DNA from: Bacteroidales bacterium
Lineage (GTDB): Bacteria > Bacteroidota > Bacteroidia > Bacteroidales > UBA10428
Direction of reading: 5' to 3'
Assembly (NCBI GenBank): GCA_016938095.1
Contig: JAFGVG010000247.1
Coordinates: 1-5,478, forward strand
Length of the DNA: 5,478 bases
The notes under the pieces were generated by a model. It was given only the letters and a program-made list of their open reading frames with translations. It did not search any database and had not been told where the DNA came from. A program made the position numbers and the translations under genes. This document shows, in pieces, positions 1 to 5,478 of the stretch (the stretch's first letter is position 1; every line of letters begins with the position of its first letter).

Positions 1-603
1 ATCTTTTTCGCCTTTTACTTTGACAAAATCGGGCATTTTCTTAATCTCCCCTGAATAAGAAATCATATCCTCGTTGAGTTTAACATACCATAATTCAGGA
101 TTTCCCCAGTAAAGGAATGCCTGGTCGTCGTCGATAAGTATGGTAGGATCAATATCCTGCGGGCCATTATTGATCAATGGTTTTCCAATTGGATCTGTGA
201 AGGGGCCATAAGGACTGTCGGAAACCAGAACTCCAATACCAACTCCGCTTGGCATTGGACAGTACAAGTAAAACTTACCATTTCGATTGATGCATTGAGC
301 CGCCCAGGCACCGTTATCATTGGACACCCACTTAAAGTCTTTCAGCGATGCCACAACGCCATGATCTGTCCAATTCACCATATCGGTTGAAGTGTACAGC
401 AACCAGTTTTGCATTTTAAATCCGAATGCATCGTCTTCATCATGTCCGGTATAAAGAAATACGGTGTCGTTATATACCATCGGAGCGGGGTCGGCAGTAT
501 AGTTGGTTTGTATGATCGGATTTTGAGCATAGCCTGAAAAAGCAAACAACAGTAACAAAGCCGTAACGATCATCAGCTTATTCCATATCCATTGATTTTT
601 CAT
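1..603 (-). CDS. GH43 family glycosidase (arabinofuranosidase/xylosidase type), 3' end cut off by window edge
   Basis: Partial gene: the ATG is at 603-601 and the frame stays open to base 1, giving 201 residues. Residues 1-26 form a Sec signal peptide (Trp/Lys-containing start, LLLLFAF core, cleavage likely after GYA before Gln27) with no lipobox Cys, so the enzyme is probably periplasmic. The mature part opens the GH43 five-bladed beta-propeller. The segment YTADPAP holds the likely general base Asp38, and GPQDIDPTIL holds the likely pKa-modulating Asp152. The catalytic acid Glu of the third conserved motif lies beyond the window. Other family-like stretches are VFLYTGHDEDD, YTSTDMVNWTDHG and NGKFYLYCPM. 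GH43 enzymes invert configuration while removing alpha-L-arabinofuranosyl or beta-xylosyl units from hemicellulose. The arrangement resembles arabinoxylan arabinofuranohydrolases, but exact specificity and any C-terminal CBM6 cannot be judged. It follows the GH27 stop codon by 6 bases, so the two are probably co-transcribed. Family call is firm, substrate is inference. Confidence 0.93.
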   Translation of the reverse strand, partial: MKNQWIWNKLMIVTALLLLFAFSGYAQNPIIQTNYTADPAPMVYNDTVFLYTGHDEDDAFGFKMQNWLLYTSTDMVNWTDHGVVASLKDFKWVSNDNGAWAAQCINRNGKFYLYCPMPSGVGIGVLVSDSPYGPFTDPIGKPLINNGPQDIDPTILIDDDQAFLYWGNPELWYVKLNEDMISYSGEIKKMPDFVKVKGEKD

Positions 604-609
604 CCGGAT
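604..609 (-). other. 6-base GH27/GH43 junction
   Basis: Only six bases separate the GH27 stop codon (TAG at 612-610) from the GH43 ATG at 603. No purine-rich Shine-Dalgarno core is visible upstream of this ATG, which is common in Bacteroidota. The spacing supports co-transcription and probably translational coupling. Confidence 0.7.
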
Positions 610-2643
610 CTACTTTAATGAGATAAATTTATAAAGAATTACTCCATGAGCAGGAACTTTCAACTTCAACTTATCTGAATTGGTCTCGATTGTGCTGATA
701 TCCTGCTGTCGCCACAAATCACGTACTGTAAACTTTCCGTTTAGACCAATTTTCTCAAAATCACTGTATTGAAGCTCTGTAACATCGATGCCAAAATTGC
801 AAAAGCCTACGGCACGATTGCCATCTTCGAGTTCCTTAACGAAAATGCGCATTTCTCCGATGGTTTGAAGACATGTTGCCTGTTTACCAAGCGGATCCTG
901 ATTGACCTCAATTACTTCATCATTGGTGAGCAGGTTTAAAGTAAAGTCATCCAGTTTCTCCATATCGCAGCCGATAAGAAGTGGTGCCGAAAAGAGGCAC
1001 CATAAACTGATGTGGAGATACTGTTCGTCGGGTTTAAGTTTGCTCTTATGCGGGTTTCCCCATCCTACGGTGCCTAAAACCAGCATATCGGGATCGTTCC
1101 AGTTTCCCGGTCTGGCCCATGCAGCAGATTTATCCTGTGCCAGGGCAATGTTTTTCACACTCACCCAGGTATCGGTAATATCGTTTGTTGTTCGCCAGCT
1201 GTTGCCACCAACAGAGTCGCCCCACTTCCATACATCCGACATACCATATTGGCACAAGCTGTAAACAATGTCACGGGGTTGCTGGCGAAGATATTCGCCC
1301 ATGATTTTAAAAGGTTTGATGGCAGTATTTAGCGCTGCGCCACCACTATATGACAAAGACGAAACTTTGTATGGGTCGTTATCGGGCAGACCATTGATTA
1401 CGTTGCCATAGCTGCACCAGTCGTATTTCAGGTAATCGAAGCCCCATTTGGCATAACTTTCGGCATCCTGCTTTTCGTATCCATAGCTACCGGTGCAACC
1501 ACCGCAGGTCCAAGGGCCCGGACTTGAATAAAGGCCTATTTTCAATCCCAGGTTATGAACATAATCGGCAAGTGGTTTCATATCCACAAAACGGGAATTG
1601 GGAATGATATAACCGGCTTCGTCGCGCAACTTTCCACGCAACGACTGGTCTTTCGAGTCGCGGTGGTTCTCCCAGAAATCGTCGATATTTATGTATGTCC
1701 ACCCGTGATTGATAAGGCCGCTTTTAACCATGGCGTCGGCAGCACGCTTAACCTTATCAGCTGACACCTCACCGGCAAAGCAATTCCAGCTGTTCCAACC
1801 CATTGGTGGGGTAAGGGCAATACGGTCGCCACAAATAATCCGCAGTTTTTTTTCCGCTTTGCCTTTCGCGTTTTCTGCTATTAGGGTAACCTCGTAAGTT
1901 CCTGCATTTAAAAGTTTACCGGTGATCATTCCGGATTGGGGATCAATTGTTAATCCCTTGGGCAAACCCTTGGCAGAAAAAGTCATCGGACGGTCGCCTG
2001 TTGTTGCCACCAGATATTGAAACGGAGAACCCGGACGCACTCCAAAAACTTTGGCGCTGTTTATCCTGGGTTCTGCCGAAGGCAGCGGTGTAAGTATGTA
2101 CGGTTCGCTGGCAATGGGATTGTATGTTTTAAAAGTAGTTGCACCGGTAGTTTCAAACCGGGCATCAGCCCAATCGGCATGGTCGTAATAATTACCGTTG
2201 CCACCATCAGCTACAACCAATTCGAGTTTTTGCACCCCGTCAAGCTGCACTTTGCATAGCCGGGCAGAATCTCCCAAATGCATGATATCACTCGACCACA
2301 ACTTCTTACCATCACCATACAATTCAAATACGGCAGCCGGATCATGTCCTGCAACTTCGTCGTCAATACCCACCCGGGCGGTAAACAAAGAAGCCTTCCC
2401 TTCAAGAAGAATCAGTAACGAACTTACCGCATGTGTAGAAAAACCCCGTTCAAATGTTTTGCCTGCAATGGTTATCGTATTCCCGTCGAGTGATTTGTTT
2501 TTCATGGGTACACCATACCCCTGGGTAGCAGCACTCAGGTCCAGTTCATCCAGCCATACGGTTTGAGCGCTTATTGTAGTAATTCCTATCAGACTCAACA
2601 AGACCAGGACGCCCATTATGAAATTCATTTTTGTTTTACTCAT
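610..2643 (-). CDS. Secreted GH27 alpha-galactosidase-type enzyme with NPCBM and He_PIG domains
   Basis: Complete, 677 residues, ATG to TAG. Residues 1-26 are a Sec signal peptide (cleavage after ISA, before Gln27) without a lipobox Cys. Residues about 29-165 look like an NPCBM domain, the novel putative carbohydrate-binding module of glycosidases (RGFSTHA, VGIDDEV, FELYGDGKKLW). Residues about 191-214 match the He_PIG-associated NEW1 segment (KVFGVRPGSPFQY), followed by an Ig-like He_PIG fold to about 270 (GLPKGLTIDPQSGMITGKL). The GH27 barrel starts at LTPPMGWNSWN (277-287). By alignment from memory with human alpha-galactosidase A: Trp286, Asp321/Asp322 and Lys406 line the sugar pocket, Asp408 in YLKYDWC is the nucleophile, Asp488 in WRTTNDITDTW is the acid/base, and Cys380-Cys410 is the conserved disulfide pair. 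A beta-sandwich fills about 590-677. It would hydrolyse terminal alpha-D-galactosides with retention in the periplasm. Cys-Gln-Tyr at 464-466 replaces the Cys-Glu-Trp of plant and human enzymes, so exact specificity is uncertain. Confidence 0.95.
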   Translation of the reverse strand: MSKTKMNFIMGVLVLLSLIGITTISAQTVWLDELDLSAATQGYGVPMKNKSLDGNTITIAGKTFERGFSTHAVSSLLILLEGKASLFTARVGIDDEVAGHDPAAVFELYGDGKKLWSSDIMHLGDSARLCKVQLDGVQKLELVVADGGNGNYYDHADWADARFETTGATTFKTYNPIASEPYILTPLPSAEPRINSAKVFGVRPGSPFQYLVATTGDRPMTFSAKGLPKGLTIDPQSGMITGKLLNAGTYEVTLIAENAKGKAEKKLRIICGDRIALTPPMGWNSWNCFAGEVSADKVKRAADAMVKSGLINHGWTYINIDDFWENHRDSKDQSLRGKLRDEAGYIIPNSRFVDMKPLADYVHNLGLKIGLYSSPGPWTCGGCTGSYGYEKQDAESYAKWGFDYLKYDWCSYGNVINGLPDNDPYKVSSLSYSGGAALNTAIKPFKIMGEYLRQQPRDIVYSLCQYGMSDVWKWGDSVGGNSWRTTNDITDTWVSVKNIALAQDKSAAWARPGNWNDPDMLVLGTVGWGNPHKSKLKPDEQYLHISLWCLFSAPLLIGCDMEKLDDFTLNLLTNDEVIEVNQDPLGKQATCLQTIGEMRIFVKELEDGNRAVGFCNFGIDVTELQYSDFEKIGLNGKFTVRDLWRQQDISTIETNSDKLKLKVPAHGVILYKFISLK
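1846..1853 (-). repeat. A8 homopolymer tract inside the GH27 gene
   Basis: Eight consecutive T on the plus strand (A8 in the coding strand) encode Glu264-Lys265-Lys266, just before the catalytic barrel begins. The reading frame is intact here. A one-base slip would leave a protein with signal peptide, NPCBM and Ig-like module but no catalytic domain. Whether it ever slips cannot be seen from one sequence. Confidence 0.6.
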
Positions 2644-2666
2644 TTCAGGTTGTTTTTCTTAATCCA
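2644..2666 (-). other. 23-base GH97/GH27 intergenic spacer
   Basis: This is the longest gap between genes in the window. On the coding strand it is A-rich (aagaaaaacaacctgaa directly before the ATG) and has no Shine-Dalgarno core, hairpin or room for a Bacteroidota -33/-7 promoter. A-rich leaders are common translation-initiation contexts in this phylum. I see nothing else in it. Confidence 0.6.
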
Positions 2667-4586
2667 TTAGAGAATTGGTTTCAGAACTGCTGCAAAACCA
2701 CCCCGTCTTAAAAGCTTAACATCCAGGGAACCTGACTGATCCACCACCCTGATTTGGATATTGAATTCCTTATCGTGTTTTCCGTCGGCAATCAGGGTGA
2801 GTTTATACTTCACTCCTTCAGACAGAAAATCAAGTGGAATGCTTTTTTGCTTTTCTTTGGATTCGGCATTGATTCCTCCCACATACCATACTTCCCCTTT
2901 GCGCCGGGCCATGATGACATCCTTACCGGGATAACCATCGACCAATTTCGTATCGTTCCAGGCATTGGGTACTGTTTTCAGAAACGTACGGACCGCATCG
3001 GGAAGATTGTAAAAGCCTTCAGGCCGGTCGGCCATATGCTGCATGCCCGACTCGTACAATACACTTAGCGCCAGTTCATGCCCGTATGAAGTGATGTGGG
3101 GAAACTGTGAATTGGTAAAGGTAACCGGGGTATAGTCCATGGCACCCACCACATTTCGGGTAAAGGGGATGACGGTGTTGTGTTCAGGAGCGGTAACCGT
3201 GAATTCAGGACCATTGTTATACCACTCGGCACCCCGGATACCCTCATACGTCATCAGATGCGGATAGGTACGCGCCCATCCGCGGGGAACCAGGCAACCG
3301 TGAAAATACACCATGATTTCATATTGAGCTGCATCCTCCAGAATATCCAGGTAGTAACGGATCATATCCTGCTTTTCGCTCAGGAAGAAGTCGACCTTGA
3401 TACCTGCCACACCCAGTTCTTTCAGCCAGGCAAACTCTTTGACGCGACTTTCATGCGTAAGCATCCGGTCGCGAGGTGTAGCCTGCACCCATTTGAAAGC
3501 CCCGGAATTATACCACATCAGGGGCTTTACCCCCTTTGAATGAATATATTTCAGCGCATCTTCGAGGTTGCCACCATTACCCATGGCATCCCATTCCCAA
3601 TCGAGCAGGGTATAGGGCCAGCCCATATCAGCAGCCAGGTCTGCGAATTCACAAACCACGCGGTAATCTTTGGTTCCATGGTTGTCCGACCAGTAATTCC
3701 AGGAGGCCACTCCGGGTTGAATCCAATCTGTATTAGTCATTGAAGTTGCCGGGCTGACATCATCCACCAGCGTGGACTCCACAATATCTGCCAAACTACC
3801 CATAATAACCACACGCCAGGGCGATTTCCAGGGAAGCGCAATGGTTGGCTGGGATGATCCGTTACCGTCGCCCGGATCGGGAAAAGTTAATTTAAAAAGA
3901 TCTTTATCTGTAACGTTGCTGAGCTTTGTACCGCAATAACTCCGGTCCAAACCAGCTTCATGGATCAGGTACCAGCACAATGAGTCTGCTGAATTAAAGA
4001 GAGCCGGATAGGACCAGGTTTGTTGCACCGCCTCGTCCTTAATGCGGGTATAGAGGGCTTCGTTGGCCATATCCCATTTTTCCATCCAGCGCCGGGTGCC
4101 GCCAGGAATCAAATAACCGGTAATTTCATCCTGCACCACATAGGTGCCCTCCTTATCGGGAAATTCATAGCGGAATGCCACACCATCATCATAGGCCCTG
4201 ACAATCAGGTTGAGTTTTGATTGATCTGAATTCTCAAAATAAACCACGATTTCATGGGCTGAATTCCGGCACTGACTTCTTTTGCCATGCAGGGCTGAGT
4301 ATTGTTCCTGAATGAATACCGGTTTGCCTGTTTTCAACCATTTCAGATTTTTCGAAAAATCCTGATCACTGCGTACCAGCCCAAGGTTAATGCGGGGTAT
4401 GGCTTCCGAGTTTTTGCCATTATGGATATAGCTTATACTTAAATACCATTCTCCGGTGCCGGCCTGTTGCTGATTGAATAACTGAACGCTGATCCTGCCA
4501 TTTGGAGACGCCACGGTGGCTTGTTGTGACCAGGCCACTATAGTGTTCAACCATAGCAATCCGATGATAAAAATCCTGTATGCCAT
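2667..4586 (-). CDS. Secreted GH97 glycosidase, retaining (alpha-galactosidase-like) type
   Basis: Complete, 639 residues from the ATG at 4586 to TAA at 2669-2667. The frame opens upstream to a TTG at 4598, but that would overlap the GH3 gene by 11 bases; the ATG one base after the GH3 stop gives a normal signal peptide (residues 1-20, cleavage after AWS). The family layout is complete: an N-terminal beta-sandwich (about 22-265, with SPNGRISVQL and RAYDDGVAFRYEFP), a (beta/alpha)8 barrel (about 270-525, with VASWNYWSDNHGTKDY and LLDWEWD), and a C-terminal beta domain. GH97 has inverting alpha-glucosidases (SusB) and retaining alpha-galactosidases. Here Asp399 in GIKVDFF fits the retaining nucleophile, and Glu454 in YEGIRGAEW fits the acid/base. 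Glu448, six residues before it, matches a calcium ligand of SusB. The spacing of 55 between Asp399 and Glu454 equals that of Asp415/Glu470 in the B. thetaiotaomicron retaining enzyme, as I recall it. Likely alpha-galactosidase; some relatives cleave beta-L-arabinopyranosides. Periplasmic. Confidence 0.95.
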   Translation of the reverse strand: MAYRIFIIGLLWLNTIVAWSQQATVASPNGRISVQLFNQQQAGTGEWYLSISYIHNGKNSEAIPRINLGLVRSDQDFSKNLKWLKTGKPVFIQEQYSALHGKRSQCRNSAHEIVVYFENSDQSKLNLIVRAYDDGVAFRYEFPDKEGTYVVQDEITGYLIPGGTRRWMEKWDMANEALYTRIKDEAVQQTWSYPALFNSADSLCWYLIHEAGLDRSYCGTKLSNVTDKDLFKLTFPDPGDGNGSSQPTIALPWKSPWRVVIMGSLADIVESTLVDDVSPATSMTNTDWIQPGVASWNYWSDNHGTKDYRVVCEFADLAADMGWPYTLLDWEWDAMGNGGNLEDALKYIHSKGVKPLMWYNSGAFKWVQATPRDRMLTHESRVKEFAWLKELGVAGIKVDFFLSEKQDMIRYYLDILEDAAQYEIMVYFHGCLVPRGWARTYPHLMTYEGIRGAEWYNNGPEFTVTAPEHNTVIPFTRNVVGAMDYTPVTFTNSQFPHITSYGHELALSVLYESGMQHMADRPEGFYNLPDAVRTFLKTVPNAWNDTKLVDGYPGKDVIMARRKGEVWYVGGINAESKEKQKSIPLDFLSEGVKYKLTLIADGKHDKEFNIQIRVVDQSGSLDVKLLRRGGFAAVLKPIL

Positions 4587-4590
4587 GCTA
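4584..4590 (-). promoter_or_regulatory. Stop-start coupling site between GH3 and GH97 genes
   Basis: On the coding strand the GH3 stop TAG (4590-4588) is followed by a single C and then the GH97 ATG (4586-4584). No Shine-Dalgarno sequence precedes it. A ribosome terminating on GH3 would sit directly on the GH97 start, so translational coupling is likely. This arrangement also decides the GH97 start in favour of the ATG. Confidence 0.65.
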
Positions 4591-5478
4591 TTCAGCAATC
4601 GTAAGGGTGGTTACTTTCAGATCTTTGGGATCGGAGCTGTTTCCGTAGTATACTTCGTATTCACCGGGAGTTACCGCCATTTTGCGTTGTCCCCAGTCGT
4701 AGAACTCAAACGATGAAGCCGGAAGGTCAATAGTTACTTGTTGCGATTTTCCGGCAGGCACGTCAACGCGACTGAATTCGCGCAGTGTTTTCAGTGGGCC
4801 TTCCACATCATTCGTCTTGCGGACATATACCTGAACAATTTCGGTACCATTGCGTTTACCCGCATTTTTTACAGGAATGGTCAATTGCACCTTTTCACCG
4901 GTTTTTATACTGTTCTTGCTAAGTGTTGCATTGCCAATTTCGAATTGGGTGTAGCTCAATCCGAATCCGAACGGGAAGAGGTAATCAGTGGTGTAGCGAT
5001 AAGTGCGGCCTTTCATGGAGTAATCTTCAAAATCGCCCAGTTTGTCAGAGTTTTTGTAGAAGGTTACGGGTAGTTTTCCGGCCGGATTGTAATCGCCAAA
5101 AAGTACATCGGCAACGGCCTGACCACCCGATTCGCCTGCATACCAGGCCTGCAGAATGGCATCGCACGACTGCGTTTCAGGAGCCAGCGCAATGGCTGAG
5201 CCAGAACAATTCACAAAAATGATTTTCTTGCCTGCGGCTTTCAGTGCTTTTAAACAATTCCGCTGAACCAGGGGCAATTCAATATGGGTGCGGTCACCAC
5301 CCTTGAAACCGGGGTACGAAACCGGCATCTCTTCCCCTTCGAGGTTGCCCGAAAGGCCACCCACAAATACAACCGTTTCAATGCCTTTTAGTTTGTTGAT
5401 GAGTTCCGTATAATCCACATCCACTTCTTTGCCAAAGTCGAATTCAATATTGGCCTGCCAGTTGTTGAGCTGCGCATA
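4588..5478 (-). CDS. GH3 beta-glycosidase (beta-xylosidase/beta-glucosidase clade), C-terminal part only
   Basis: Partial gene: the frame is open from base 5478 to the TAG at 4590-4588, giving 296 residues; family members of this type usually run to about 700-900 residues, so the N-terminal barrel with the nucleophile Asp is outside the window. An in-frame GTG at 5424 is just an internal Val. The visible part is the C-terminal alpha/beta sandwich (fragment residues about 30-175), with VVFVGGLSGNLEGEEM, GGDRTHIELPLVQ, QAWYAGESGGQAVADVLFGDYNPAGKLPVTF and the YLFPFGFGLSYT motif. A fibronectin III-like domain covers about 195-292. The catalytic acid/base Glu should be in the acidic LEGEE cluster (fragment 47-50), as the EG.DR region of the family carries it. 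GH3 enzymes release terminal beta-linked glucose, xylose or related sugars with retention. The LEGEEM/GGDR form is one I associate with bacterial xylosidase/glucosidase-type GH3. The gene is followed one base later by GH97. Exact substrate is not determined. Confidence 0.93.
   Translation of the reverse strand, partial: YAQLNNWQANIEFDFGKEVDVDYTELINKLKGIETVVFVGGLSGNLEGEEMPVSYPGFKGGDRTHIELPLVQRNCLKALKAAGKKIIFVNCSGSAIALAPETQSCDAILQAWYAGESGGQAVADVLFGDYNPAGKLPVTFYKNSDKLGDFEDYSMKGRTYRYTTDYLFPFGFGLSYTQFEIGNATLSKNSIKTGEKVQLTIPVKNAGKRNGTEIVQVYVRKTNDVEGPLKTLREFSRVDVPAGKSQQVTIDLPASSFEFYDWGQRKMAVTPGEYEVYYGNSSDPKDLKVTTLTIAE

Noticed and set aside
902..1264. Plus-strand ORF of 120 codons opposite GH27
   Set aside because: It is antisense to the conserved GH27 catalytic region, and its translation resembles no family I recognise.
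2211..2405. Second minus-strand ORF of 64 codons inside GH27
   Set aside because: Out-of-frame shadow within a continuous, recognisable NPCBM domain; no sign of a frameshift.
2198..2566. Plus-strand ORF of 122 codons opposite the NPCBM region
   Set aside because: Low-complexity Ser/Pro-rich antisense shadow of a well-supported gene.
2644..2666. Possible internal promoter or terminator between GH97 and GH27
   Set aside because: The gap is only 23 bases, has no inverted repeat, and shows no TTTG/TAnnTTTG pair.
3180..3539. Plus-strand ORF of 119 codons opposite the GH97 barrel
   Set aside because: Antisense shadow over the catalytic residues of GH97, with no coding features of its own.
4587..4598. 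Upstream TTG start (4598) for the GH97 gene, adding Leu/Met-Leu-Asn-Ser
   Set aside because: It overlaps the GH3 gene, is a rare start codon, and the ATG at 4586 directly after the GH3 stop gives a normal signal peptide.
5422..5424. GTG as the start of the GH3 reading frame
   Set aside because: The frame continues upstream without a stop to the window edge, and the protein lacks its whole N-terminal catalytic barrel if it starts here; the GTG is an internal Val.
1..5478. A previously undescribed system hidden among the glycosidases
   Set aside because: Nearly every base is in four recognisable glycoside hydrolase genes; I found no unexplained gap, repeat array, RNA-like structure or foreign-looking segment.

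Overview
The window is a stretch of a polysaccharide-degradation locus, most likely from a member of the Bacteroidota. All four genes are on the minus strand, packed head to tail, and all encode glycoside hydrolases. The evidence for Bacteroidota is the family content (GH97, NPCBM-GH27, GH43 and GH3 together), signal peptides ending in a small residue followed by Gln, starts without a clear Shine-Dalgarno sequence, and a mid-range GC content judged by eye. The genus cannot be read from the sequence.

Layout in transcription order (right to left): (1) 5478-4588, the C-terminal 296 codons of a GH3 beta-glycosidase (beta-xylosidase/beta-glucosidase clade), whose N-terminus lies outside the window. 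(2) 4586-2667, a complete GH97 enzyme of the retaining (alpha-galactosidase-like) type. It starts at an ATG one base after the GH3 stop codon. (3) 2643-610, a complete GH27 alpha-galactosidase-type enzyme with an N-terminal NPCBM domain and an Ig-like He_PIG module. (4) 603-1, the N-terminal 201 codons of a GH43 enzyme (arabinofuranosidase/xylosidase type), cut by the window edge. The gaps between genes are 1, 23 and 6 bases, so the four genes are almost certainly one transcription unit. No promoter or terminator is visible, and the operon continues past both edges.

The three genes with visible starts all carry a Sec signal peptide without a lipobox cysteine, so the enzymes are probably periplasmic. 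Together they would trim side chains and small oligosaccharides: GH27 and GH97 remove alpha-galactosyl (or the stereochemically similar beta-L-arabinopyranosyl) caps, GH43 removes arabinofuranosyl or xylosyl units, and GH3 cleaves terminal beta-linked sugars. A galactose-decorated arabinoxylan-like hemicellulose is a reasonable target, but this is inference; no SusC/SusD pair, regulator or endo-acting enzyme lies in the window.

I see no RNA gene, mobile element, CRISPR array or unknown gene. This is an ordinary carbohydrate-utilisation region, and the points worth a second look concern enzyme specificity and domain architecture, not a new kind of system.
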